A stretch of DNA of 64,000 nt from Deltaproteobacteria bacterium (lineage in GTDB: Bacteria > Desulfobacterota > Binatia > UTPRO1): the NCBI GenBank assembly GCA_020852955.1, contig JADYZW010000013.1:1-64000 (forward strand). The letters run 5' to 3'. Of this stretch, positions 1-6,716 are shown one piece after another. The notes under the pieces are model-generated. The model was given only the letters and a program-made list of their open reading frames with translations. It was not told the origin of the DNA and did no database searches. The position numbers were made by a program, and so were the translations under genes. Every line of letters starts with the position of its first letter. Within the stretch, counting starts at the first letter, position 1.

Positions 1-12
1 CTAGTCCCCTGG
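1..12. repeat. Left terminal inverted repeat of the IS630 element
   Basis: CTAGTCCCCTGG is the exact reverse complement of the right end at 1181-1192. The TA at 2-3 is probably target-derived, and the outermost C would then be host sequence. Confidence 0.85.
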
Positions 13-38
13 ATTCGTGATTCCTAGCAAAAGTCCGG

Positions 39-1133
39 TTACTGGCCGTGCACTTGCTGCGTGCGGATACCGAAGCGCCGCATCTTCTCGAGGATCTCGT
101 CGGCAGTCTTCGTCCACTTGAAGGGCTTGCTCTCCTCGTTGTGGGCGTCGACGTACTGGAGAATCGCGTCGCGGAGCTGCGGCACACTCGTGTGCGAGCC
201 GCGCTTCAAGGCGTTCGCCGTCAGCAATCCGAAGAAGCGTTCGACGAGGTTGAGCCACGACGCGTACGTCGGCGTGAAGTGCAGATGGAAGCGCGGATGG
301 CGGAGCAGCCAGCGATGCACGGCCGGCGCTTTGTGGGTGGAGAGATTGTCCAGCACGACGTGAATTTGGAGTTCGGACGCGACACTCGCGTCGATCTCGC
401 CGAGGAACGCCACGAAATCTTGCGCGCGATGCTTCTGCTTGCACCGCGCCAGGACTTCGCCCGTGGCGACGTTGAGGGCCGCGAAGAGGTCGAGCGTACC
501 GTGGCGCACGTAGTTGTGCGTCTGTCGCTCGGGCTGCCCGAGATCCATCGGCAGAATGGGTTGCGCCCGCTGCAGTGCTTGAATCTGGGATTTCTCATCG
601 AACGAGAACACCACGGCATTGCGCGGGGGATGCATGTAGAGCCCCACGACATCCCGCACCTTGTCGACGAGTTGCGGATCCGGCGACAGCTTGAAGGAGC
701 GCGTGAGGTGCGGCTTCAGGCCGAACGTCCGCCAGATCTTCCCGATCATCGCGTGACTCATTCCGGCCTTCGCCGCCATGGTCCGCGTGCTCCAGTGCGT
801 CGCGCCCTTCGGGGTTGTCTCGAGCGTCCGCACGACGACCGCCTCCACTGCCGCGTCGGAGATCGTCCGTGGCCCGCCGACCCGTGGCTCGTCGTAGAGG
901 CCGTCCAAGCGACTTTCAACGAATCGTCGCCGCCATTTCCCCACCGTTTGATTCGTCGTCCGGTGCCGTCGCGCCACCACAGTGTTCGATGACCCGGCGG
1001 CGCACGCCAACACCAGGCGCGCGCGGAACGCCACCGCGCGATTGACGTGCGCCCGTCGCGTCAAGCGCTGTAACTCGCCGCGTTCCTCGTCCGACACCAC
1101 CAGTGCGACCTTGGGACGCCCGATATTCGCCAT
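39..1133 (-). CDS. IS630 family transposase
   Basis: This 364-residue protein catalyses cut-and-paste movement of the surrounding element. The N-terminal half (about residues 15-150) has the helix-turn-helix arrangement of the family, which binds the inverted ends. The C-terminal half is an RNase H-like DDE domain: the first Asp is in SFDEKSQ (about residue 175), the second in VLDNLSTHK (about 260) and the catalytic Glu in WLNLVERFF (about 295). All three acidic residues are present and the length is normal for the family, so the enzyme looks intact. The start codon lies 56 bases inside the right end of the element, and no other gene is carried. Confidence 0.95.
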   Translation of the reverse strand: MANIGRPKVALVVSDEERGELQRLTRRAHVNRAVAFRARLVLACAAGSSNTVVARRHRTTNQTVGKWRRRFVESRLDGLYDEPRVGGPRTISDAAVEAVVVRTLETTPKGATHWSTRTMAAKAGMSHAMIGKIWRTFGLKPHLTRSFKLSPDPQLVDKVRDVVGLYMHPPRNAVVFSFDEKSQIQALQRAQPILPMDLGQPERQTHNYVRHGTLDLFAALNVATGEVLARCKQKHRAQDFVAFLGEIDASVASELQIHVVLDNLSTHKAPAVHRWLLRHPRFHLHFTPTYASWLNLVERFFGLLTANALKRGSHTSVPQLRDAILQYVDAHNEESKPFKWTKTADEILEKMRRFGIRTQQVHGQ

Positions 1134-1180
1134 GGCGCGTATAAATCATACGCCAACGTGTTTTGCCAGCTATTCTGTTT

Positions 1181-1192
1181 CCAGGGGACTAG
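1181..1192. repeat. Right terminal inverted repeat of the IS630 element
   Basis: CCAGGGGACTAG mirrors the left end perfectly. The TA at 1190-1191 is the second copy of the inferred target duplication. The same bases form part of the TAG stop of the gene reading in from 1731. Confidence 0.85.
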
Positions 1193-1731
1193 TCGCCGCA
1201 GGCCGTGCTGCAATCGCGGCCGGTGCCGACCGTGCCGCCGATCGCGGTGCAGCGTTCGACCGATGCCGCGAGCTCGCAGCGGGGAACCATGCATTCCGTC
1301 ACCCGATCGCACGCGCGCCTGGCGCCGGTGCAGGTGCCGTCCTTCACGCCGTCTCCCGGGTGCGAGTCGCCCGCACAGTCGCGCTGCTTCGCGACGCAGC
1401 AGGTGATGGTCTCGGCGGCCTTGCCGCAGGCCGAACGGGATGCGACCCGGCGGATCTTCGCGACGCAGGAACGCGGGATCGATCCGCAGCTGCGCTTGCC
1501 GTTGGCGTCGGGACCGCAGGCGCTGAGCTCGCGGAGCTTCCGGGTAACGCATCGAACGTGGTCGGCGTGGTTCCCGGCCCCGTCGCAGGGGCAGGCCGCG
1601 TCGATGGCGGCCTTCGCCTCCTTCTGGGCGGCGACGCAGTCGACTTCGGTCACGCGCGCATGGGCGGGGCCGGCGGTCAGGACGGTCAGCGAAAGGGCGA
1701 GGGCGGCGATCGCGCCCAGGGGCTTGGTCAT
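1189..1731 (-). CDS. Secreted Cys-rich protein of unknown function
   Basis: The product has 180 residues. A signal peptide is clear (MTKPLGAIAALALSLTVL, cleavage after AHA), followed by about 18 cysteines in pairs and CxC or CC clusters, which suggests an exported disulfide-rich protein. The ATG at 1731 is preferred over the far upstream start because it begins the signal peptide and has GGAGGA about nine bases before it. The stop TAG coincides with the TA duplication of the adjacent IS630 element, and both the presumed original site (CTAG) and the new junction spell the stop. The protein is therefore probably unchanged by the insertion. I recognise the style from Binatota and deltaproteobacterial secretomes but can assign no function. 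Confidence 0.7.
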   Translation of the reverse strand: MTKPLGAIAALALSLTVLTAGPAHARVTEVDCVAAQKEAKAAIDAACPCDGAGNHADHVRCVTRKLRELSACGPDANGKRSCGSIPRSCVAKIRRVASRSACGKAAETITCCVAKQRDCAGDSHPGDGVKDGTCTGARRACDRVTECMVPRCELAASVERCTAIGGTVGTGRDCSTACGD

Positions 1732-1983
1732 GGGTGGGGTCCTCCGGAGGGGTTGGCAGCGGCCACTATCGTATGCCGCCCGTGACCGGGCAAGCGTCCT
1801 TCGCGGCCCCGGCTCGCGCCAACGTCGTGACGCCGAGCCAGTGAAGTGGCGCAGGCCTGACGGTCGCCGGGTCGCCAACGACCGAGATTCCAAGGATTTC
1901 CGGTCATGCCTGGTGGCATATCAGTTGCTCCCGAACCAGGCAGAGCTTAGTCGTTACTTCGCCAAACCGGAGGATCGTCGAAC

Positions 1984-2193
1984 ATGGAAGCCGAGAACAT
2001 TCGCACCTTGCGCCACAATCTGGGCCTGACGCAGGAAGAGTTTGCACACCGCCTCGGGATCACGGTCGCCACCGTGAATCGTTGGGAGAACGGCCACAAC
2101 AGCCCGACGCGCCTGGCGCGCAAGGCGCTCTACGACCTCGCCTCCGAGAAGGGGGGCCCCGGGCCGCAGCTGAACTCGCCGTCCGAAGGCTGA
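1984..2193 (+). CDS. Small XRE-type helix-turn-helix DNA-binding protein
   Basis: This 69-residue protein is almost entirely one helix-turn-helix domain. LRHNLGLTQEEFAHRLGI and VATVNRWENGHNSP match the two core helices of the Cro/C1 fold (about residues 8-50), with the WENG motif typical of the family. There is no ligand or oligomerisation domain, so it probably acts as a simple repressor or adaptor. A purine-rich GGAGGA lies shortly upstream. The next gene, a single-domain response regulator, starts 10 bases after the stop, and the two probably share a transcript. Confidence 0.75.
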   Translation: MEAENIRTLRHNLGLTQEEFAHRLGITVATVNRWENGHNSPTRLARKALYDLASEKGGPGPQLNSPSEG

Positions 2194-2203
2194 GCGGGCG
2201 CGC

Positions 2204-2656
2204 ATGCTCCGGGGACCGGGTCCGCGTGATGGCCGGCCCCTCACGATCCTGCTGGTCGAGGACAACCTCGACCACGTGGTGATCACGCGCCAGGCCGTGA
2301 CGTCCATCCTGCCGTGCGAGGTCGAGGTCGTCGCCGACGGTGGCAAGGCGGTGGAGCGCCTCGCGGAATCGCCCCAGGTGCGGCCGCGGCCGGATCTGAT
2401 CCTGCTTGACCTGCATCTGCCGGTGATGAACGGCATCGACGTGCTCCGCTGGATCCGCGGGGACCCGACGTTTCATGGAACGCCGGTCATCGTGCTCACC
2501 GCCGCCGGTGAGGACGAAGCGCTGATCCTCGACTGCTATGCGAGCGGCGCCAACAGCTTCTTGCCGAAGCCAGCGACCGACAAGCGCTTTGCCGAGGCGC
2601 TTCGCGTGCTCGCCGGGACGCCTCGGCCGAACGTAGAGGCGCCCGGCGCGACGTGA
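2204..2656 (+). CDS. Single-domain response regulator (Rcp1-like receiver)
   Basis: The 150-residue product is a CheY-like receiver with no output domain. After a short leader the fold begins ILLVEDNLDHVV (acidic pair), continues with the phospho-acceptor Asp in LILLDLHLPVMNG (about residue 70) and the conserved Lys in SFLPKPATDKR (about 122). Length and the xxEDN start resemble the Rcp1 family that partners bacteriophytochromes or hybrid kinases. Such proteins act by protein-protein contact or phosphorelay. No kinase gene is adjacent, so its partner is unknown. It follows the small XRE protein closely. Confidence 0.85.
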   Translation: MLRGPGPRDGRPLTILLVEDNLDHVVITRQAVTSILPCEVEVVADGGKAVERLAESPQVRPRPDLILLDLHLPVMNGIDVLRWIRGDPTFHGTPVIVLTAAGEDEALILDCYASGANSFLPKPATDKRFAEALRVLAGTPRPNVEAPGAT

Positions 2657-2678
2657 CCCGGGGAAACGCGCCCGCCGC

Positions 2679-3041
2679 CTAGCGGCGTCCGCCCGAGCGT
2701 CCGCCCGACGGCCGGAAGTTCGCGAACGCCTCGCTGCCCGGCCGAATCGCCCTGGTGTCGAAGAAGCGTTCCGGCTTCTTCGGGAAGCAGAGCCGTTCGT
2801 GGGTCCGCTTGATGCGCTCGCGCAGGATCGACGAGTCGCGTGAGCTCTCGCCGGCGCGGCGCAGCTCCTCGACCGACAGCTCCATCGTCGCTTGCTGATG
2901 GCCGCGGGTGAGGCCGAGCGAGAGCAGATGATCCTGCGGAGTCGGACCGTCGTTCAGCTGGACCTGCAGCCGCTTGTCGACGGTGCGAACGATCTTCCGG
3001 ACGAGGTTCTGGGCCTCGGTCTCGAGATCCTGATGGCGCAT
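2679..3041 (-). CDS. Hypothetical basic protein, 120 residues
   Basis: I do not recognise a family. The protein has no signal peptide or membrane segment and looks helical and charged ([20 protein letters not shown] near the start, SVEELRRAG in the middle), ending in a Gly/Arg-rich tail. It opposes the preceding response regulator, with only 22 bases between the two stops. The upstream GCAGGAAGGA sequence gives an adequate ribosome site. Codon use resembles that of its neighbours, which supports it being real. Confidence 0.5.
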   Translation of the reverse strand: MRHQDLETEAQNLVRKIVRTVDKRLQVQLNDGPTPQDHLLSLGLTRGHQQATMELSVEELRRAGESSRDSSILRERIKRTHERLCFPKKPERFFDTRAIRPGSEAFANFRPSGGRSGGRR

Positions 3042-3123
3042 CGGGTGTTTCCTTCCTGCGTGACGTGGTTGGCGGCCGCTTGCCGCGAAAAGTCCGCGAG
3101 TCTAGGGACGCGCCGCCGAGGTG

Positions 3124-3831
3124 TCAAGGCGAGGTGAAGCGGAAGGTCGCCGTCACGGTCGTCCCCGCGCCGATCGTGACGACGATCTCGCGGCGGCCGA
3201 GACTGGGATGGACGGCCGCCAGGGTGTACGTACCGGCGGGGACGTTCGGGAAGCGGAACACCCCGTTCGCGCCGGTGACGGCGAAGTAGGGGTGGGGAAG
3301 CGCGCTGAGATCGAGCCGCATCCACGGGTGGACGTCGCAGCGGATCGCGGCCATGACCTCGGGAACGATCGAGGATCGTCGTGCGCTTTGCGGAGCTGCC
3401 GGCAAGGCCGAAGTTCCACCGCGGATTCGCGCGCGGCTCGCCGTGGACGTTGTGGAGCGTGTCGTCGCTGCTCGTGAACACGATCGGCTGCCCGACCCGC
3501 ACCGCGGCGACACGCGGCACGCACCGGCAACCGCGCTGGTCGATCACGACGGGCGCGGTCGGCGGTGCGAAGACGCGGTCGCGAGCCCGGCTGCGATGTG
3601 GACGAACGCGTCGGCGAGGCCGCCGTTCGTGCCCTCGACGTCGCGGACGACGAGTCCACCCGGGTGCACGGCGGCGCAGGTCGGGTCGCTGTCCATCCCG
3701 ATCGTGCGGGCAGGGGGAGGAGGCCCCTCGAAGGCGACGCGTCTCTCGATGACTCCCCTCGTCGCCGGGTCGAGCGGCGTCGGGGTGCCGACGATCCGCG
3801 GCGTCACCGGCGCGCGCTCGCATCCGAGCAC
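3124..3831 (-). pseudogene. Frameshifted secreted plastocyanin/carboxypeptidase-regulatory-like protein
   Basis: Three reading-frame segments together make one protein. Segment one (3831 to about 3583) contains [20 protein letters not shown] and a VHIAAGL stretch. Segment two (about 3583-3365) contains [15 protein letters not shown] and [13 protein letters not shown]. Segment three (about 3363-3124) contains [10 protein letters not shown] and the beta-sandwich [20 protein letters not shown]. The layout matches cupredoxin-like proteins with a C-terminal carboxypeptidase-regulatory fold. A base is missing near 3583 and an extra A sits at 3364-3365, so the frame is lost and then restored. In-frame coding continues upstream of the GTG at 3831 through an [11 protein letters not shown] lipobox-like stretch without an obvious start. 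It is either a sequencing artefact or a decaying gene. Confidence 0.6.
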
Positions 3832-3865
3832 GGATGCGAGCGCGCGACGGCGAGCGACGAGCGGC

Positions 3866-4624
3866 TTAGAAACCTTGAACCTTCGCGGCGCGATCGTAGA
3901 TGTGGTACACGAGCGCCCATCCCACCAGCACGATGACGCCGAGCGTGACCGGGCTCGACGCCCACGTCGCGTGCTGCGCGATCATCATGAAGACGAGCGG
4001 CACCGACATGTAGGTGTTGTGCTTCGAGCGCAGGCCGGCGAGCGCGACGGCATCCGGATTGGGCGCGGTGCCGTTCTTGGTCGCGGTGATGATCTCGCGT
4101 TGCAGCGGCCAGATTCGGAACCACACGTTGAAGGCCATGATCGTGCCGAAGGTGGCGCCGAGGTGGATCGAATACCCGCGGAAGCCGAAGCCGCCGACCC
4201 ACTGGAACACGAAGAGCAGCAGGGTCGCGAGCGCCACGCCGGCGCCGAACGCCGTCTGCGGGTCTTTCAACGGCCCCTTCGCGAGCGGGTCGTAGATGAA
4301 GGGCGCGACGAGCACGAGCACCAACATCAGTCCGGAGAAGAGGCCGAGGCCGGCGTCCGGATCCTGGAGCGCCAGCTTGTGGTGGTAGAACAAGTACAGC
4401 AGCAGGTAGATGCCCGTCCCCCACGTGAAGGCCGCGCCCCAGCGGAACCAGTAGAGGGCGCGGGGCATCAACTCGGGGACGAGTTTCTTCTTCGTCTCGC
4501 CATCGAGCTTCGGCATGACGTTCGCGTTCACCCAATTGAAGAAATAGAGCAGGCCGATCCACAGGACGCCTGCGACCACGTGGATCCAGCGGAAGAGCGA
4601 CTCGACGATCGACATCACCTCCAT
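3866..4624 (-). CDS. PuuD-like integral membrane protein (Urate_ox_N type)
   Basis: The 252-residue protein has about seven or eight membrane helices. It resembles the N-terminal membrane domain of PuuD-type urate hydroxylases: WIHVVAGVLWIGLLYFFNWVN near the start, GFRGYSIHLG in the middle and SKHNTYMSVP near the end. Canonical PuuD carries a C-terminal cytochrome c domain that passes electrons onward; that domain is absent here, and no CxxCH occurs. Urate oxidation is therefore only a family-based possibility, and no purine genes lie nearby. The ATG at 4624 has AGGAGG seven bases before it. The gene runs leftward into the broken gene at 3124-3831. Confidence 0.75.
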   Translation of the reverse strand: MEVMSIVESLFRWIHVVAGVLWIGLLYFFNWVNANVMPKLDGETKKKLVPELMPRALYWFRWGAAFTWGTGIYLLLYLFYHHKLALQDPDAGLGLFSGLMLVLVLVAPFIYDPLAKGPLKDPQTAFGAGVALATLLLFVFQWVGGFGFRGYSIHLGATFGTIMAFNVWFRIWPLQREIITATKNGTAPNPDAVALAGLRSKHNTYMSVPLVFMMIAQHATWASSPVTLGVIVLVGWALVYHIYDRAAKVQGF

Positions 4625-4754
4625 GACTCCACCTCCTGCGCGATTTCGCGACGGGCTTAGAGCCGCTCCCCAGGGTTGTCAAGGTTGGGAACGACGGGCG
4701 CGCACGCTGGTCAGGCGCGCCGTCGTGGGGTAAACCGCCTGAGTCGACCGGGAT

Positions 4755-4843
4755 GGAGAGATGGCCGAGTGGTCGAAGGCGCACGCCTGCTAAGCGTGTG
4801 TAGGGGTAACACTCTACCGAGGGTTCGAATCCCTCTCTCTCCG
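4755..4843 (+). tRNA. tRNA-Ser (anticodon GCU)
   Basis: The 89-nt class II tRNA has acceptor strands GGAGAGA and TCTCTCC, anticodon stem CACGC/GCGTG around loop CTGCTAA, a long variable arm and a TTCGAAT T-loop. The discriminator is G. CCA is not encoded. Confidence 0.95.
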
Positions 4844-5010
4844 CTCTCTCCCGGCGCGCACGCTCCCCGACGCCTCTCGACCGGCCGCGCCGCCGCCAGC
4901 GGGGTCGCATCTCCTCGCCGTCGAACGGGATGCGAAGGCCTCGCGCACCCGCACTGACAAATGACTGCGGGTCCGGCGTCGCCGTCGTGGCGGTCGCCGC
5001 GGGGCGGGAC

Positions 5011-5032
5011 GGCGGACGCCGCCGCGTCCGCC
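5011..5032. repeat. GC-rich stem-loop in the gap 4844-5170
   Basis: GGCGGACGC and GCGTCCGCC form a perfect 9-bp stem around a 4-nt loop. It is the only clear structure in the 327-base stretch between tRNA-Ser and the next gene. No T-run follows, so it could be an RNA structure or a weak terminator. I see no coding potential in the rest of the gap. Confidence 0.4.
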
Positions 5033-5170
5033 GTGACAAGTCATGTGGGGATCCCATCCGCCGCGCGCGTTCGCTGCGTGGATGCGGGCGCGCGACGTCC
5101 TCGCGCGCCCGGAGCGTTCTGGCACCCGCGTTGCACCGTGTCGCCCCGAACTCTTCTCGAGGAGGCTCCC

Positions 5171-5587
5171 ATGAAGTCCACGATGGTCGCGATCGGATTG
5201 GCCGTGGCGGCGGCGCTCACCGCGGCTTCCGCATTCGCGCAGTGCGAGCTCAGCTGCGCGGCCGAGTGCCGACAGGAAGCGGCGGTGTGCATGAGCGCCG
5301 CGAACCTGGAGGGACGGATCGGCCGTCAGCAGTGCGAGGCGGACGCCGCTGACGCCCTCGTCATCTGCGACAGCGATGCGATCGACGCGCGTGCCGATTG
5401 CGTCGGGCTTTGCGGCGTCGACCTGAAGGGGTGCGGCGCCGCCGCGAAGGCTGCCCTCAAGGAGTGCAAGACGCAGGCGAAGATCGAGCTCGCAGGCTGC
5501 GAGAACGAGGTCGCGACGCAGCTCGCCGCGGATCGTCAGGCGTGCGCCGAGGAGGCCGCCGACTGCGCCGCGAGCTGCGTCGAATAG
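5171..5587 (+). CDS. Small secreted protein with 14 regularly spaced cysteines
   Basis: The 138-residue product starts with a signal peptide (MKSTMVAIGLAVAAALTAAS, cleavage near AFA) and has GAGGAGG just upstream of its ATG. The mature part is alanine-rich and probably almost all helical, with 14 cysteines mostly spaced 4-14 residues apart (CELSCAAEC, CVGLCGVDLKGC). This suggests helical hairpins pinned by disulfides outside the cytoplasm. The even Cys number fits full pairing. I know no function. It stands alone between two tRNA genes and is followed by a strong hairpin. Confidence 0.7.
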   Translation: MKSTMVAIGLAVAAALTAASAFAQCELSCAAECRQEAAVCMSAANLEGRIGRQQCEADAADALVICDSDAIDARADCVGLCGVDLKGCGAAAKAALKECKTQAKIELAGCENEVATQLAADRQACAEEAADCAASCVE

Positions 5588-5605
5588 CGAACCGCTCCCC
5601 CCGAC

Positions 5606-5636
5606 GCCGGCGCGCCGCATGGATGTGCGCGCCGGC
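5606..5636 (+). terminator. Hairpin downstream of the Cys-rich helical protein gene
   Basis: GCCGGCGCGC and GCGCGCCGGC make a perfect 10-bp stem with an 11-nt loop, 18 bases after the stop codon. There is no T-tract, as is common for terminators in very GC-rich genomes. Confidence 0.5.
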
Positions 5637-5773
5637 GAGGCTTCACGCGTCGGGGAGTGGAGGCCGACGTCCCGGAACCCGATCGGACGAGGCCCTCCTC
5701 CGCCCCGCTGCCGCCGTCCGGACCGGCCGAAGTTGACGGCCGCCGACCTCGCTAGTAGGGTGCGCCTCTTCGC

Positions 5774-5847
5774 GCGCCCATAGCTCAGTTGGATAGAGCG
5801 TTTGACTACGAATCAAAAGGTCGCAAGTTCGAATCTTGCTGGGCGCA
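5774..5847 (+). tRNA. tRNA-Arg (anticodon ACG)
   Basis: The acceptor strands GCGCCCA and TGGGCGC pair fully. Anticodon stem TTTGA/TCAAA encloses CTACGAA, giving anticodon ACG. The T-loop is TTCGAAT. The 3' end abuts an integrase remnant, so this gene was probably the attachment site of a lost integrative element. Confidence 0.95.
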
Positions 5848-5879
5848 CTCGAAGAACCGACTGTAGCTTGAGCGGTTAG

Positions 5880-6190
5880 CGGTTCGTCGTCCTCGGCGGG
5901 TTCCTCGGAAGTTGGTGCCATTGGTGCCAACGAACCCGAGGACCCCCGGCGGTTCACGGTGCCGCTCGTGCCTCCCGAAGTGTCGTCCTCGTCGAGGACA
6001 TCGACGGAGGGATTCGCGGCCCCTCTCGACAGGTAGCGCGCGGAGCAGGCGAGCGTCGTGGTCGCGTCGGTGTGCCCGAGTTGACCCGAGACGTCGTCGG
6101 TGCTCGGCACACCGTGATCGAGCAGTCGAGTCGCGAAGGGTGTGTCGCAAGACCCCCACAGCGCCACCGTGGCCCGACGCCGCTAAAGTC
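5880..6190 (-). pseudogene. Decayed tyrosine recombinase (integrase) C-terminus
   Basis: Reading leftward, the integrase box I motif LRHT appears at about 6137-6148. One frame over comes FATRLLDHGVPSTDDVSGQL, then GHTDATTTLACSARYLSRG, which is the box II region with its His. Intact relatives read roughly TTLAVYARYLPRG here; the nucleophile Tyr is replaced by Ser and the reading frame breaks just after LRHT. No upstream catalytic domain can be followed beyond about 6190. The position beside tRNA-Arg fits an integrative element that has been lost, leaving the end of its integrase gene. The remaining DNA to 6394 holds nothing I can identify. Confidence 0.65.
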
Positions 6191-6394
6191 GCTGGAATTG
6201 CCATGGACGTCCGGTGGAAGTCGCGCCACCGTTTCGGGGTCGACGTCCCTGCCGTGTGAATCGATGAGCCAGGCAAAGCGCTGTCGCGGCGTACGCTGCC
6301 GCAGCAGCTCATGCCGTGGTTTTCCGCCTCGTCTCAGGTGAACACCGGACACGAACGGCCTGCGTTTCGGACCCGGTCAGGATACGGGAACTCC

Positions 6395-6637
6395 ATGCCT
6401 GGTTTGCCCCCGCTCACTCGGGGCGCGCTGCACCCCCACCGGCGTGCACCAGCCGTCGATTTCGGCGCCGCGCTCATCGCGATCGTCACCGTCGCGGCGG
6501 CCGTCGCACTCTATGCGCTCACGTGGTGGGTCCTCGGAACGAGCGAGGACGATGGGGAGGTCTTCGGATCCCTCCGGCGTGGCCGCGTCGTCGCCGGCGC
6601 CGGGCGTGGCACTCCGCTCAGCGCTTCGCGAGCGTGA
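6395..6637 (+). CDS. Possible small membrane protein
   Basis: This is a weak call. An open frame of 80 codons contains one convincing hydrophobic stretch (FGAALIAIVTVAAAVALYAL) followed by TWWVLGTSEDD, and ends in a basic tail. Only the segment around 6465-6570 looks protein-like, so the rest may be relic DNA from the lost integrative element. No clear ribosome site is visible. Confidence 0.25.
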   Translation: MPGLPPLTRGALHPHRRAPAVDFGAALIAIVTVAAAVALYALTWWVLGTSEDDGEVFGSLRRGRVVAGAGRGTPLSASRA

Positions 6638-6716
6638 TCCTCGGCCCGGACCGAGGCCGACTCCGCCCGCGGTTCTCGGTCGGCTGCAAGCGCATGCTCG
6701 TGTCCGATCGACGCGC

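Larger units (their letters stand above)
1..1192 (-). mobile_element. Complete IS630-family insertion sequence
   Basis: A single transposase gene is bracketed by perfect 12-base inverted ends, CTAGTCCCCTGG at the left and its complement at the right. IS630 elements are known to target TA, often within CTAG, and to duplicate the TA. Read that way, the element proper is 4-1189 and the duplicated TA lies at 2-3 and 1190-1191. The transposase reads leftward and is uninterrupted, so the element may still be active. It sits in the stop codon of the neighbouring Cys-rich protein gene. Only one base of left flank is visible, so the target duplication is inferred from the CTAG symmetry. Confidence 0.9.

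Noticed and set aside
5643..5880. C-terminal part of a minus-strand frame reading SKIRTCDLLIRSQTLYPTEL
   Set aside because: This peptide is the antisense of tRNA-Arg, a well-known annotation artefact. The same is true of minus-strand peptides across tRNA-Ser and tRNA-Asn.
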